64,000 nucleotides of DNA from Ereboglobus sp. PH5-10 (GTDB lineage: Bacteria > Verrucomicrobiota > Verrucomicrobiia > Opitutales > Opitutaceae). Every line of letters starts with the position of its first letter. The stretch's first letter is position 1. A model generated the notes under the pieces. The model made no database searches. It had not been told where the DNA came from and worked only from the letters and a program-made list of their open reading frames with translations. The stretch spans positions 62,001-126,000 of the forward strand of contig NZ_JAQFIP010000002.1 in assembly GCF_029504735.1 (NCBI RefSeq). Direction: 5' to 3'. Made by a program: the position numbers and the translations under genes. Shown in pieces: positions 18,378 through 27,925 of this stretch.

Positions 18378-19190
18378 ATGAGTGCCGATTACGAAAAGCC
18401 GATCGGCCCCTGGGTGCGGCGTGTGAAGGAGCACGGCGAGGGCGTGATCAAGAAGCTCACGCGCGACGAGCTCGTTGCGTGCGTGATGCATGTGGACGAA
18501 CGCATTATCGCAATCAACAAGCCGGGCGACATTCCGTGCCATCCGTCGAAGGACGGCCCGTGGTCGAGCCTGTCGGGCGCGGTGCGCGAGCATTTCGGCG
18601 ACGCGGCGGCGCACTTGATTTTTCGCCTGGATCGCGAGACGAGCGGAGTGGTGGTGTATGCGCGCGATCCAAGGACGGCGCGGCGTTTGCAGATGGCCGC
18701 GCAAAATCGGAAGTATGACAAAGCATACTTTGCGATACTATGCGGCGAGCTGCGCGAGGCGGTCGCGGTCGATCAACCGCTTGGTCCCGATTACGATTGT
18801 CCGGTCGCGATTAAAAACAAGGTCGTGCGCGCGGGGCAGGGGCAGTCGGCGCGCACGCGGTTCGAGCCGTTGCAATGTTCGGGCGGTTTCACGTTCGCGC
18901 GAGTGATCACGGAAACCGGGCGCAAGCACCAAATCCGCGCGCACGCGCAATGGCTCGGGCATCCGCTCGTCGGCGACAAAATCTACGGTCCCGACGCGCG
19001 TTTGTTTCTTGAGTTTATTGAGACGGGATGGACGCCGAAACTGGCGGGGCGGTTGCTGATGGCGCGGCAGGCGCTGCACTGCGCGGAGATCGACTTGAGG
19101 GCTGCGGGCGTGGATTATGTTTTTCGCGCGCCGCCGGCGGCCGACATGCTGGAGTTTTGCCGCGAACGGGGTTTTGATTGCTCGAAGTGA
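18378..19190 (+). CDS. RluA-family pseudouridine synthase
   Basis: A 270-residue enzyme isomerising uridine in rRNA or tRNA. The catalytic RluA motif FRLDRETSGVVVYAR includes Asp85. ERIIAINKPGDIPCHPS, ARTRFEPLQ and the signature TETGRKHQIRAHAQWLGHPLVGDKIYG (given by positions about 175-201) are also present. There is no N-terminal S4 domain, but a short basic N-terminal region of about 30 residues. Target uridine is unknown. The ATG at 18378 lies just after a palindromic repeat; an upstream in-frame extension crosses the M16 gene end and is rejected. Confidence 0.93.
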   Translation: MSADYEKPIGPWVRRVKEHGEGVIKKLTRDELVACVMHVDERIIAINKPGDIPCHPSKDGPWSSLSGAVREHFGDAAAHLIFRLDRETSGVVVYARDPRTARRLQMAAQNRKYDKAYFAILCGELREAVAVDQPLGPDYDCPVAIKNKVVRAGQGQSARTRFEPLQCSGGFTFARVITETGRKHQIRAHAQWLGHPLVGDKIYGPDARLFLEFIETGWTPKLAGRLLMARQALHCAEIDLRAAGVDYVFRAPPAADMLEFCRERGFDCSK

Positions 19191-19220
19191 CTGGCGTGAG
19201 CGCGCCGAAGGGGCGCGGGC

Positions 19221-20120
19221 TCAGCGCGATTTCCAGAGTGTTTTGAGCGGAGGGGGCTCGACGGAAACGGATAGTTTTTCGGGCGAAAAGATGTCGCGCG
19301 GAAGATCGAGTTTCACGCCCGTGAGCAACACGTTGAAGTCGGTGCCGTTGCCCGTGGTTTCGTTGCGGAGCTCCGCTTTGCGCAGGAAAAACATGTCGGA
19401 CACTTTGTGAAAATCCTTCAGGCGCATCGTTTTTTTCACGGCGCCACCGGGGCCGAGGATTTCAAAGACGGTGATCGTGCGATAGCCTTCGTCGTAATAA
19501 AGGCGCACGCCGGTCAGGTCGGGGCGCGCGTTGGCGATCTCGACGGGCGGGCGCATCAGGAACGCGTGCGTGACGCGGAAGTTGCCCGATCTCAATCCTT
19601 CGTAAGTGTGGTCGTTCCAGTAAATGAAGGGCATCTGGAGCTCGAAGGCGCTGAGGTCCGTGCCCGCAAGCGGCTCGAACATCGCCGAGGGGTTGAGTTG
19701 CGCGGCGGCGGCCTTGGCGTTGTTGCGCGAATAAGTCCACACGGCGCTTTGCGGGCCGCTCTGGACGAGGAGTTCGCGCTCGTCGTTTTGCGAGCCGGGG
19801 CGGAGTGTGATGCGCGTGACCGGCCCGCGTTCGTTGCGACTGCCCCACATGCGCCCGGGGATGATCGTGCGCGTGCTGGTTCCCTTTGGGCGCAGGATGA
19901 GTTGAAACTCGAAATAAAAATCGCCGTCGATGGCGCTTGTGCGGATGGCTTCGAGGATCGTCCTGCCCTTGTCCTGGTCAACGGGCGCGGCCTGCCGGTA
20001 ATCGGGAACGGACGGCGTGATGCTGCGCGATTGGGCGGCGGCATGCGGCGCGCCGAGGATGCAGAAAAGGCAGGCGAAAATAATCGCCTGCCCCGTGATG
20101 GTTTTGCCGCCGGTGGTCAT
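19221..20120 (-). CDS. Exported LolA-like / outer-membrane lipoprotein-sorting-type protein
   Basis: A 299-residue protein with a signal peptide (about residues 1-29, ...FCILGAPHAAA). The mature part has ILEAIRTSAIDGDFYFEFQLIL, RMWGSRNERGPVTRITL, MPFIYWNDHTYEGLRSGNFR and VFEILGPGGAVKKTMRLKDF. This beta-rich pattern resembles the LolA/outer-membrane lipoprotein-sorting protein superfamily, which binds lipid moieties in the periplasm. No cysteine lipobox is seen. It is convergent with the pseudouridine synthase and 37 bp downstream of secG on the same strand. The family call is by resemblance only. Confidence 0.65.
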   Translation of the reverse strand: MTTGGKTITGQAIIFACLFCILGAPHAAAQSRSITPSVPDYRQAAPVDQDKGRTILEAIRTSAIDGDFYFEFQLILRPKGTSTRTIIPGRMWGSRNERGPVTRITLRPGSQNDERELLVQSGPQSAVWTYSRNNAKAAAAQLNPSAMFEPLAGTDLSAFELQMPFIYWNDHTYEGLRSGNFRVTHAFLMRPPVEIANARPDLTGVRLYYDEGYRTITVFEILGPGGAVKKTMRLKDFHKVSDMFFLRKAELRNETTGNGTDFNVLLTGVKLDLPRDIFSPEKLSVSVEPPPLKTLWKSR

Positions 20121-20157
20121 TGTGTTTGTGACAATGGCTGGTGGCGCGAGTGCCGCG

Positions 20158-20550
20158 TTATTGTTGCGCGGGCGCGGGAGCTTCCAGCGCGGGCGTGCCC
20201 GCCGGAGTCGCGGCGGGGGTTGCCTCCACGGTCGTGTTTTGCGGCGATGTCACAGGCGCGGCGGGTGCGGCGATTTCGGGAGCAAGAACGCCCGAGGTGG
20301 CGCGGTTAGCCATATAGATGTAACCGAGGTAAAGGGCGAAGGCCAAAACAAAGAAGATGACCGCGCCCTTGATGGTCGCCTTGCTGAGCACATTGCTGGT
20401 TTCGGCGCCGAAGGTGGCCTCGGCCATGCCCCCGCCCATGGCAGCGCCGACGCCGCCGTCGTTCTTGGCGCGTTGCATGAGAACAAGAAGCACGACAATG
20501 ATGGAGACGAAAACCAGAATAAGAATACCTACTGTGAGAAGAATGCTCAT
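20158..20550 (-). CDS. secG: Preprotein translocase subunit SecG
   Basis: A small inner-membrane subunit of the SecYEG translocon. The 130-residue protein has two transmembrane helices (ILLTVGILILVFVSIIVVLLV, about 4-24; GAVIFFVLAFALYLGYIYM, about 58-76). Between them lies the conserved cytosolic loop LMQRAKNDGGVGAAMGGGMA, then ATFGAETSNVLSKAT. The C-terminal 50 residues are an Ala/Pro/Thr-rich tail, longer than in E. coli. The ATG at 20550 is chosen; the upstream in-frame part is Arg/Pro-rich and not conserved-looking. Confidence 0.93.
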   Translation of the reverse strand: MSILLTVGILILVFVSIIVVLLVLMQRAKNDGGVGAAMGGGMAEATFGAETSNVLSKATIKGAVIFFVLAFALYLGYIYMANRATSGVLAPEIAAPAAPVTSPQNTTVEATPAATPAGTPALEAPAPAQQ

Positions 20551-20700
20551 TGGAAAAAGATGAGGAGAAAGCAGACTGAAACGCGGTTTGTCAACATGCG
20601 AGCACGGGGTCTCGATTTTAGGGGCAGTTTTATGTGCGGGCGCGGCAAGCGGCAAAAGCGAGCCGCCGCGAGGTCGCGCGCGATTCATTGCCTGTCCAGG

Positions 20701-21213
20701 GTGAAATTCGACGAGGTGATTCGCGCATGGATCAACGACACCGTGCGCGCGGCGAAAATCTCAAAAGTGGAGACGGTTGACGAACAGCAGCAGGGCACGT
20801 TCGACATGACTGTCGATTTTGCCGCGCCAGGCTACGGGCAGTCCATGCGCGGGAAATTGTTGATCTTCAAGCCGGCGATTGTGAGCCGTCGCGATTTTGT
20901 TCCGCTCACAAAACCCGAGCGGACGCATCCGGTCGTGCTTGAGCCGCGTTCCTACAGCGAGCTGAGCGACATTTACATCCCGCGCGGATTTCAGGTCGAT
21001 GAACTGCCGCCGCCCGTGGAAACGACAACGGCCTTCGGAAGCTACACGGCCGTCTGCACGTATGACGCGGCGACGCACCACGTGAAATATCAACGCACGC
21101 TCGTGATGAACGCCGCGGAAATCCCCGCCGCCGATTACGCCAGCGTGCGCGATTTCTTCGATGCCATCCGCAAGGCCGAGCAAACGAACGTCGTGCTAAG
21201 CAAGACGCAGTGA
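20701..21213 (+). pseudogene. C-terminal fragment of a DUF3857/transglutaminase-like protein
   Basis: The open frame from a GTG at 20701 encodes about 170 residues with the look of the end of a large DUF3857-type exported protein: VKFDEVIRAWINDTVRAAKI, a predicted beta domain (GQSMRGKLLIFKPAIVSRRDF), LPPPVETTTAFGSYTAV, and the terminal DYASVRDFFDAIRKAEQTNVVL. The N-terminal DUF3857 and transglutaminase-core domains are missing, because the sequence 5' of 20701 is the secG leader and gene on the other strand. No signal peptide precedes it. It is most likely a truncated remnant; a short expressed protein starting at 20632 or 20701 cannot be excluded. Confidence 0.55.
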
Positions 21214-21505
21214 GCTCTTCAGCCGCCAAAAAAAACTCTGGGTTGTTGACACGGCACGCATAAAGCCTTTCATTTGCCGCCAGATTCCCACGATTTGCCT
21301 GGCGCTGAAGTTTCGCCGAATGCTTAAAAATCCGAATTACGGATTAATTGATTAATGCCTTTGTTCGACACGTTTTAGTGCGGCTCATTGTTGGCTTGAA
21401 AGGCCCTGCATTTGTAAAAGTGCGCCTCCGCATTCCGACGCGGGAATCGACCATCAAACGATTTGGTTTCTACCTTTTCCCTTACTATCAACACCTTGCA
21501 ACACA

Positions 21506-22747
21506 ATGGACAAAAAAGACACTCCGGCGTCCGACGCGCCTGAAAAGACGCCCGCGCAACAAACCGCTCCCGCCGCCGAAACCCCCGCGACAAACCCCGC
21601 AACCGCCCCCGAGCCCAAGCCGGAAAAACCCGACAACACAATTCGCGTCGAGGGCGTGCTCGACATTGACACGCAAAAAGGCGGAAACGGCCAGCTCCTC
21701 GACCTCGCGCGCTACGGCAAACGCCGGCCGACCGATGTCTTTGTGCCGAAGGAATTGATTCGCCGCTTCAAGTTGCGCACCGGCTCCGTCATCAGCGGCA
21801 CCGCGTATCCCGCCGAGGGCAAATTTCCGAATCCCAAGATGAAGTTCATCGAAAAAGTGGACGGCCTCGAAATCGACGAGCGCCGCGCCAAGTTCGACTT
21901 CAACTCCCTCACCACCATTTCGCCCGAAAAAATGCTCCGCATGGAAACGAAGGACGAGCGCATGACCACGCGCGCCGTCGATCTTTTCTGCCCGGTGGGC
22001 AAGGGCACCCGCGGCCTCATCGTCGCGCCGCCGCGCACCGGCAAAACCACGCTCCTGCGCGACATGGCGCTCGGCGTGCTCGAAAACAATCCCGAGTGCC
22101 ACGTCATGATCCTCCTCGTTGACGAACGCCCCGAGGAAGTCACCGACTTTAAACGCTCCGTGGCCGCCGAAATCTGGGCGTCCTCAAACGACGAGCAGAT
22201 CGAAAACCACATCCGCGTTGCCGACCTCTGCATTGAGCGCGCCAAGCGCCTCGTGGAAACGGGCAAGGATGTCGTGCTTTTTCTCGACTCGATCACCCGC
22301 CTTGCCCGCGCCCACAACAACGCGCGCCACGGCGGCAAGACCATGTCGGGCGGCATTGACTCGCGCGCGATGGAAAAACCGCGCCAGCTCTTCGCCGCCG
22401 CGCGCAACACCGAGGAAGCCGGCTCGCTCACCATCGTCGCCTCCGTGCTCGTCGAAACCGGCAGCCGCATGGACGACATCATTTTCCAGGAGTTCAAGGG
22501 CACCGGCAACATGGAGCTCGTGCTCGACCGCAAGTGCGCCGAGATGCGCCTCTGGCCCGCCATCAACATCGCCAGCTCCGGCACCCGCCGCGAGGAACTC
22601 CTCATCGACGCGAAGAATCTCGACTCGATCCACTTCTTCCGCCGCGCCCTCGTGCAGCAGCGCATCGAGGATGCGACCGAGACAATGATCATGCGCCTCT
22701 CAAAAACGAAAAACAACGAGGAGTTCCTAAAACTTATCGCGCGGTAA
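21506..22747 (+). CDS. rho: Transcription termination factor Rho
   Basis: A hexameric RNA helicase that terminates transcription. The 413-residue protein has a Pro/Ala-rich N-terminal extension of about 45 residues, then the RNA-binding cold-shock-like domain (VEGVLDIDTQKGGNGQLLD; DVFVPKELIRRFKLRTGSVI). Walker A APPRTGKTT is at 174-182, Walker B region is VVLFLDSITRLARA, the Q-loop ARHGGKTMSGGIDS, and the R-loop region INIASSGTRREELL. It is preceded by a 292-bp leader with AT-rich tracts and no visible ORF. It ends at a strong intrinsic terminator, so rho itself is terminated independently of Rho. Confidence 0.98.
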   Translation: MDKKDTPASDAPEKTPAQQTAPAAETPATNPATAPEPKPEKPDNTIRVEGVLDIDTQKGGNGQLLDLARYGKRRPTDVFVPKELIRRFKLRTGSVISGTAYPAEGKFPNPKMKFIEKVDGLEIDERRAKFDFNSLTTISPEKMLRMETKDERMTTRAVDLFCPVGKGTRGLIVAPPRTGKTTLLRDMALGVLENNPECHVMILLVDERPEEVTDFKRSVAAEIWASSNDEQIENHIRVADLCIERAKRLVETGKDVVLFLDSITRLARAHNNARHGGKTMSGGIDSRAMEKPRQLFAAARNTEEAGSLTIVASVLVETGSRMDDIIFQEFKGTGNMELVLDRKCAEMRLWPAINIASSGTRREELLIDAKNLDSIHFFRRALVQQRIEDATETMIMRLSKTKNNEEFLKLIAR

Positions 22748-22760
22748 AGGGGGAGGCAAA

Positions 22761-22786
22761 AGCACGGAAAAATTCCGTGCTTTTTT
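22761..22786 (+). terminator. Rho-independent terminator of rho
   Basis: A 9-bp perfect stem AGCACGGAA / TTCCGTGCT (22761-22769 and 22773-22781) with an AAA loop is followed by five more T residues. It lies 13 bp after the rho stop codon. An A-rich stretch precedes the stem. Confidence 0.9.
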
Positions 22787-22803
22787 CTATTCCCAATTAA
22801 CGC

Positions 22804-23256
22804 ATGAAAAAAATCATCATTGGGATGGTTATTGCCGGCTTCCTGCTGGTGGCGGGTTTGTGCGGCCTGTTTTATCGCGAGCTGAATCGCAGAGAGGCGG
22901 GCGAACACGTTGCCAATGTGCGTTATTTGCCGAAATCTGCCAGTGACATTACCTACGTAAAAATAATGTTCTGTGAAGAATATGAATTTGCCATTTCCGA
23001 GTCGGAATTTGTGCAATTTGCGAAGAAAAAAGGTCGCATACTTCAAGAAATCCAAGAGCCAAAATCCGTGAGGCCAATTTTAATCTGGCCTGAAAAAAGA
23101 AATAAAGAAATTCAAAGTCTTGCCGATTATGAATCCACCGAAGTTAAAGCGGACAAGGGATTATTTCATCAGGAGCAACGGAATAATGGCGGCGGTTATA
23201 CGTTTCTCTATAATCGTGACACTGGACGCGCGTATTATTGGTATGCTCATCATTAA
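22804..23256 (+). CDS. Unknown single-pass membrane protein
   Basis: A 150-residue protein starting at ATG 22804 with one N-terminal helix (KKIIIGMVIAGFLLVAGLCG), either an anchor or an uncleaved signal. The rest is polar (KIMFCEEYEFAISESEFVQF; ILIWPEKRNKEIQSL) and ends in an aromatic motif, YTFLYNRDTGRAYYWYAHH. No family is recognised. Base composition is visibly less GC-rich than the neighbouring rho gene, with many a/t third positions, which hints at recent acquisition. It lies 15 bp upstream of another small membrane-protein gene. Confidence 0.65.
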   Translation: MKKIIIGMVIAGFLLVAGLCGLFYRELNRREAGEHVANVRYLPKSASDITYVKIMFCEEYEFAISESEFVQFAKKKGRILQEIQEPKSVRPILIWPEKRNKEIQSLADYESTEVKADKGLFHQEQRNNGGGYTFLYNRDTGRAYYWYAHH

Positions 23257-23270
23257 TCTTATCATATCTC

Positions 23271-23798
23271 ATGAGTGACCATTCAGACAACACTCCTCGC
23301 AAATTTCATAAACGAGCAATTTTATACATTGGCATAACTCTTCTTCTCCCAGCCCTTCAGTTTTTCATTTCTTCAGCCTTTTCCTCTCCCGCCCCCTCTC
23401 ACTACGATACGGTTCTCATACCGAAGGTCAAAACTTCGATTTATGTCGGCAGCGTTACGTTCACGATGACGCCCTTTGTGCGGAGCGGGGGACAAGTTTA
23501 CACAGCCGAATACAAGGCCAGCGTTGTGCCGTTTTTTTTCTTCAGCGAAAGCGGCCGGTTGAGCATCAACTTTACGGATGAACAACTCGCCCGGCTCGAG
23601 CGCGGTGAGCGGGTGGATTTTACCGGCGATGGCAAAAACAAGAAGAACAAGGGCCGTCGCATTCTCGGTCACGCCCAGGCCGAAGCCCCCGGCGCGCGAA
23701 CGGGCAAAATAAAAGTGCGCGTTTTTGTCACCAAAAACACCGACCTCGTTCTCGACACCACCTACACTTTTGCCGAAAAGCAGTCGAGGGCTGAATAG
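23271..23798 (+). CDS. Unknown single-pass membrane protein
   Basis: A 175-residue protein beginning MSDHSDNTPRKFHKRAILYI. One membrane helix spans about residues 17-38. The outer part seems beta-rich (IYVGSVTFTMTPFVRSGGQV; YKASVVPFFFFSESGRLSIN) with a basic patch GKNKKNKGRR and a terminal TDLVLDTTYTFAEKQSRAE. No family is recognised. It follows the preceding small membrane protein by 14 bp, suggesting an operon of two. The start at 23271 (ATGAGT) is preferred to an upstream one. Confidence 0.6.
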   Translation: MSDHSDNTPRKFHKRAILYIGITLLLPALQFFISSAFSSPAPSHYDTVLIPKVKTSIYVGSVTFTMTPFVRSGGQVYTAEYKASVVPFFFFSESGRLSINFTDEQLARLERGERVDFTGDGKNKKNKGRRILGHAQAEAPGARTGKIKVRVFVTKNTDLVLDTTYTFAEKQSRAE

Positions 23799-23908
23799 AG
23801 GAGGAGGAATGTCGCCCCTGTTTTTTGAACGCCAAACGCGATGCTTTCGGCGTTTCGGGTGTTAGTGCTGTTTTGGTTTAAATTGTCGCGAGGACATGCC
23901 TTTTGGCT

Positions 23909-23963
23909 GGGCGAACCGTCCCGGTGAACCGGGGATGTTACGGTTTACTGGGACGGTTCGCCC
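23909..23963. repeat. Palindromic repeat, GGGCGAACCGTCCC family
   Basis: The left arm (23909-23931, beginning GGGCGAACCGTCCCGGT) and right arm (23941-23963, ending GGGACGGTTCGCCC) are inverted with two mismatches over 23 bp. Flanking words TTGTCGC and GCGACA extend the symmetry outward. It lies between the convergent unknown membrane-protein gene and glgP and could act as a bidirectional terminator. Confidence 0.8.
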
Positions 23964-23991
23964 TGCCTCAAATGCGACAGAATAATCGCGC

Positions 23992-26553
23992 TCAGGCTTT
24001 TATCGAGGGGAGGTTCCAGATGTCCTCGGCGTATTCGCGGATGGTGCGGTCGCTTGAGAACTTGCCGACGCGGGCGGTGTTGAGGATCGCGGCGCGGGCC
24101 CACTTGGCTTTGTCGCGATAGAGCGCGTCCACTTTTTCGTGGGCATCGCTGTAGGCGCGGAAATCGGCCAGCACCATGAAGGGGTCGCCTCCGTTCAACA
24201 GGCTGTTGTGCAGCGGGGCGAAGGCGCCGTGCTCGCCGGGCGTGAAATAGTCCGAGCCAATCCAGTCGATGATGGCGCGGAGTTCCTCGTCGGCGTTGTA
24301 ATAGTTCCACGGGTTGTATCCTTTGGCGCGGAGGGCCTCCACTTCGTCGACGTTCATGCCGAAGATGAAGATGTTTTCGTCGCCGACCTCCTCCTTGATT
24401 TCCACGTTGGCGCCGTCGAGCGTGCCGATGGTGAGGGCGCCGTTGAGGGCGAGCTTCATGTTGCCGGTGCCGGAGGCCTCCTTGCCGGCGGTGGAGATTT
24501 GCTCGGAAAGATCGGCGGCGGGGATGATCTTTTCGGCGAGCGAGACGCGGTAGTTGGGCAGGAAGGCGACCTTGATTTTGCCGCCGATGCGGGTGTCGGC
24601 GTTGATGTGCGCGCCGATGACGTTGATGGCGCGGATGATGTTTTTCGCGAGGTCGTAGCCGGGCGCGGCCTTGGCGCCGAACACAAAGACGCGGGGGACG
24701 ATATCGAGGTTCGGATTCTGGAGGATGCGGCGGTAGAGCGCGAGGATGTGAAGCAGGTTCAGGTGCTGGCGCTTGTATTCGTGGAGGCGCTTGATTTGCA
24801 CGTCGAAGAGCGCGTCGGGCGAAACTTCAATCTGGCAATCGGTTTTGATGATGGCGGCGAGTTCGTTTTTGTTGGCGCGCTTGACTTCCATGAACGCCTT
24901 CTGGAAGGCGGGTTTGTCGGCGTGTTTTTCGAGGCCGCGAAGCAGGTCGAGGTCGCAAGGCCAGTGGTCGGTGCCGAGGGTGTCGGTGATGAGTTGCGAG
25001 AGGCCGGGGTTGCAGTCGAGGAGCCAGCGTCGGGGGGTGATGCCGTTGGTTTTGTTTTGGAAGCGTCCGGGGAAGAGCTCGTCGTATTGGGGGAAGAGGT
25101 GTTTTTTCAGGAGCTCGGTGTGGAGCGCTGCGACGCCGTTGACGGCGTGCGAGGCGACGACGGAGAGGTTGGCCATGCGCACGGATTTGCCGCCGTTTTC
25201 CTCGATGAGGGAGCAGTCGCGTTTTTTGCCGTCGTCGCCGGGCCAGCGCGCCTCGACGAGGCGGAGGAGGCGGTCGTTGATGGCGTAGATGATCTGGAGG
25301 TGGCGAGGGAGGACGCGGTCAAAGAGGCCGATGCTCCATTTTTCCAGCGCCTCGGGAAGTAGGGTGTGGTTGGTGTAGGCGAAGACCTTGGTGACGATGC
25401 CCCAGGCTTTTTCCCATTGCATTTCCTCCTCGTCGAGAAGGATGCGCATGAGCTCGGCGATGGCGACGGCGGGGTGGGTGTCGTTGAGTTGGATTGCGAT
25501 TTTGGAGGGAAAGTTGTCCCAGGAGTTCTCGGGGTTGCGGAAGTGGCGGCGCATGATGTCGCGCAGGGAGCAGGCGACGAAGAAGTATTGCTGGATGAGG
25601 CGCAGTTCCTTGCCGTTTTCGGTTTTGTCGTTGGGGTAAAGGACCTTCGAGATGGTTTCGGTGACGGCCTTTTCGCGGACGGCCTCGACATAGCCGCCGG
25701 AGTTGAACGCGGCGAGGTCGAACTCGGAGGCGGATTGCGAGGCCCAGAGGCGGAGGAAGTTGACGGTGTTGGTGTCGTAGCCGGCGACGGGGATGTCGTG
25801 GGGGATGCCGATGATCGAGTCGGTGTCAACCCAGCGCGGGCGGTAGTTGCCGCGGTCGTCGAAGACGTTTTCCACGCGACCCCTGATTTGAATGGTGACT
25901 TTGTTTTCGGGGCGCGCGATGTCCCAGGGCGTGCCGCCCATCATCCACGAGTCGGGATGCTCGACTTGGGAGCCGTTGACGAACGCTTGGCGGAAAAGGC
26001 CGAATTCGTAATAGATGCCGTAACCGATGGCGGGCAAATCGAGGGTGGCGAGCGAGTCGAGGAAGCAGGCGGCGAGGCGCCCGAGGCCGCCGTTGCCGAG
26101 GCCCATGTCTGATTCCTCGTTGAGGATGGTTTCAAAATCGACGGGAATGTCGGGGTCCTTGATGGCCTCGCGGGCGGCTTTGTAGAGGCCGGTGTTGTAG
26201 AGGTTGCTCTCGGTGAGCCGTCCCATGAGGTATTCGAGGGAGAAATAATACAGGCGGCGAACGTTGCCGCGATTGTGCACGGCCTGGGTCGAGATCATGC
26301 GCGAGAGGATGTGCTCGCGGACGGCGAGCGAGGTGGCGATCCACCAATCGTGCGGTTGGGCCGAGTGGAGGTCGCGGGCCAGGGTGTAGGTGAGGTGGCG
26401 GAAGATGGCTTGCTTGAATTTGCCCGTGCTCGCGGCGTCAAAGGGCGAGGTGGTCTCCGGGCTGGGGCAGGGGGAGTTTGGCCAGGATGCGTCTTTCGAC
26501 GCGGCTGTTTTTCCGGAAGCGGTGTTTTTTTGTTTTTTGCTGTTGGTTGCCAT
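23992..26553 (-). CDS. glgP: Glycogen/starch/maltodextrin phosphorylase
   Basis: A PLP enzyme that releases glucose 1-phosphate from glycogen. The 853-residue length is normal. Motifs include [81 protein letters not shown] [32 protein letters not shown], and the PLP-lysine region [20 protein letters not shown]. The N-terminal 45 residues are Ser/Pro/Lys-rich and poorly conserved. The ATG at 26553 is used. It works with glgC at 43.9 kb in glycogen turnover, although the genes are 17 kb apart. Confidence 0.97.
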   Translation of the reverse strand: MATNSKKQKNTASGKTAASKDASWPNSPCPSPETTSPFDAASTGKFKQAIFRHLTYTLARDLHSAQPHDWWIATSLAVREHILSRMISTQAVHNRGNVRRLYYFSLEYLMGRLTESNLYNTGLYKAAREAIKDPDIPVDFETILNEESDMGLGNGGLGRLAACFLDSLATLDLPAIGYGIYYEFGLFRQAFVNGSQVEHPDSWMMGGTPWDIARPENKVTIQIRGRVENVFDDRGNYRPRWVDTDSIIGIPHDIPVAGYDTNTVNFLRLWASQSASEFDLAAFNSGGYVEAVREKAVTETISKVLYPNDKTENGKELRLIQQYFFVACSLRDIMRRHFRNPENSWDNFPSKIAIQLNDTHPAVAIAELMRILLDEEEMQWEKAWGIVTKVFAYTNHTLLPEALEKWSIGLFDRVLPRHLQIIYAINDRLLRLVEARWPGDDGKKRDCSLIEENGGKSVRMANLSVVASHAVNGVAALHTELLKKHLFPQYDELFPGRFQNKTNGITPRRWLLDCNPGLSQLITDTLGTDHWPCDLDLLRGLEKHADKPAFQKAFMEVKRANKNELAAIIKTDCQIEVSPDALFDVQIKRLHEYKRQHLNLLHILALYRRILQNPNLDIVPRVFVFGAKAAPGYDLAKNIIRAINVIGAHINADTRIGGKIKVAFLPNYRVSLAEKIIPAADLSEQISTAGKEASGTGNMKLALNGALTIGTLDGANVEIKEEVGDENIFIFGMNVDEVEALRAKGYNPWNYYNADEELRAIIDWIGSDYFTPGEHGAFAPLHNSLLNGGDPFMVLADFRAYSDAHEKVDALYRDKAKWARAAILNTARVGKFSSDRTIREYAEDIWNLPSIKA

Positions 26554-26674
26554 GTGAAAACTTGAATTAGAGTCTTTCAAAAATGAATTCGCCTAGGGTG
26601 GCATGACTGTGTGCTTGGTCACGTCTAAAATGCGGCTGTTGGCCGCATAGGGGGCGCCTCTCAAATTAAAACCC

Positions 26675-26761
26675 GGGAGCGCGGGCATCCTGCCCGCCGG
26701 TTTGGAGGCTTGCGCGGCGCGGTGTGCCGCGCCGTCTTGCGGGCAGGATGCCCGCGCTCCC
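26675..26761. repeat. Palindromic repeat, GGGAGCGCGGGCATCCTGCC family
   Basis: A 23-bp perfect inverted repeat: arms at 26675-26697 and 26739-26761. Each arm contains the small palindrome CGGGCATCCTGCCCG. The interior has a second perfect hairpin, GGCGCGG-N4-CCGCGCC. It fills most of the 328-bp spacer between divergent glgP and the GNAT gene; the remaining spacer shows no gene. Confidence 0.85.
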
Positions 26762-26881
26762 AGGGCGCAAGCGTGGATTCGGGTTTGCGCTGGGAGGCCA
26801 GCCCGCCGCGCGGGGCTTTGCGCTTTCCTTTGCGCCCAAGTTCCCAAAGTATGTGCGCCGCAGTTTGATCTTTCGATTACC

Positions 26882-27811
26882 ATGCCGACTTTTGAAACAC
26901 GACTCATGCAGGCGGGCGATTGGGACGAGGTTGCCCGGTTGATCCATGCCTCACTCAACCTCTGGTATGAAAAGAACCGCGGCTACCGGCTCGTGAGCGG
27001 CGGCTGGGAAACGATGCGGCTGTTTCCGCGCGTTTACGAGGACCTCGATCCCGGCTGTTGCGTGATGGCCGTGGAAACCTCGTCCGGGCGCATTGCGGGC
27101 GTGTGTTTTTTTCACCCGCGGCCCACGCACGTCGCCCTCGGCATCATGAACACGCATCCCGATTTTTTTGGAAACGGCGTCGCCTCACTGATGCTCCGGC
27201 ATATCATCGGCGATGCGAAGCGGCGGGGGCTGCCCGTGCGGCTTGTGTCGGCGGCGACCAATGTCGATTCGTTCTCCCTCTACAACAAGGCGGGGTTTGT
27301 GCCGACGCGGTTTTTTCAGGACATGACGCTCAGGGTTCCCGAAAACGGTTTTGATGTCGCCGCGCCGCAAGGCTGGACGTTTCGCGACGCGACTGCCGGG
27401 GACATCCCGCAAATCGTCGCGCTCGAAAGGGAGCTCGCGCACATTGAGCGGGAAAAGGATTATCATTTCTTTCTGCGCAATCCCGGCGGCATCTGGCACA
27501 TGAGCGTGCTGGTCGGGCCGGATGGCGGGCTCGGCGGTTTTCTCGCCTCGGTCAATGATCCCGGGAGCAACATGCTCGGCCCCGGCGTGGCTCGCAACGA
27601 GGAGCTGGCGGCGGCGTTGGTGCGCGGGGAGCTCGGGTTCCATCGCGGTTGCTCGCCGGTCTGGCTTGTCCCGTCCGAATCCCGCCGGCTGGTGGATGCG
27701 ATGTATGCGATCGGGGCGAAAAACTGCGAGCTGCACATCACGCAGGTTCTCGGAAATTATACGCGGGAAACAGGCATCGTCTTCCCCACGTTCATGCCGG
27801 AAACTGGCTGA
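26882..27811 (+). CDS. Two-domain GNAT-family N-acetyltransferase
   Basis: A 309-residue acyl-CoA N-acetyltransferase-like protein. The N-terminal half is a GNAT fold: MPTFETRLMQAGDWDEVARL, SGRIAGVCFFHPRPTHVALG, then FFGNGVASLMLRHIIGDAKR and LVSAATNVDSFSLYNKAGFV. The second half (DATAGDDIPQ-like AGDIPQIVALERELAHIERE; ELHITQVLGNYTRETGIVFP) looks like a second, degenerate GNAT unit. The substrate is unknown. The usual Arg/Gln of the acetyl-CoA loop is replaced by FGNG. The ATG at 26882 is chosen over an upstream frame that crosses a repeat. Confidence 0.8.
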   Translation: MPTFETRLMQAGDWDEVARLIHASLNLWYEKNRGYRLVSGGWETMRLFPRVYEDLDPGCCVMAVETSSGRIAGVCFFHPRPTHVALGIMNTHPDFFGNGVASLMLRHIIGDAKRRGLPVRLVSAATNVDSFSLYNKAGFVPTRFFQDMTLRVPENGFDVAAPQGWTFRDATAGDIPQIVALERELAHIEREKDYHFFLRNPGGIWHMSVLVGPDGGLGGFLASVNDPGSNMLGPGVARNEELAAALVRGELGFHRGCSPVWLVPSESRRLVDAMYAIGAKNCELHITQVLGNYTRETGIVFPTFMPETG

Positions 27812-27853
27812 TGGCGGCGGCGATGGCTGGGGTCGGTAATGGACGAACGTCAA

Positions 27854-27873
27854 AGGCAAGGCATGCCCTGCCT
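27854..27873. repeat. Near-perfect 20-bp palindrome AGGCAAGGCATGCCCTGCCT
   Basis: A palindrome with one asymmetric base pair, centred on GGCATGCC, between the convergent GNAT and DUF1080 genes. The word CCCTGCCTCA also flanks the repeat at 23909-23963, so it may belong to the same dispersed set. Confidence 0.55.
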
Positions 27874-27925
27874 CATGACTTCTCTCATCCGTCAGTCATC
27901 CCGAATCACGCCTTCACGAGCCGGT

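Noticed and set aside
21246..21274. sigma70-like promoter TTGACA upstream of rho
   Set aside because: The hexamer is good, but the -10 position (TTCATT) is poor, and other spacings are no better.
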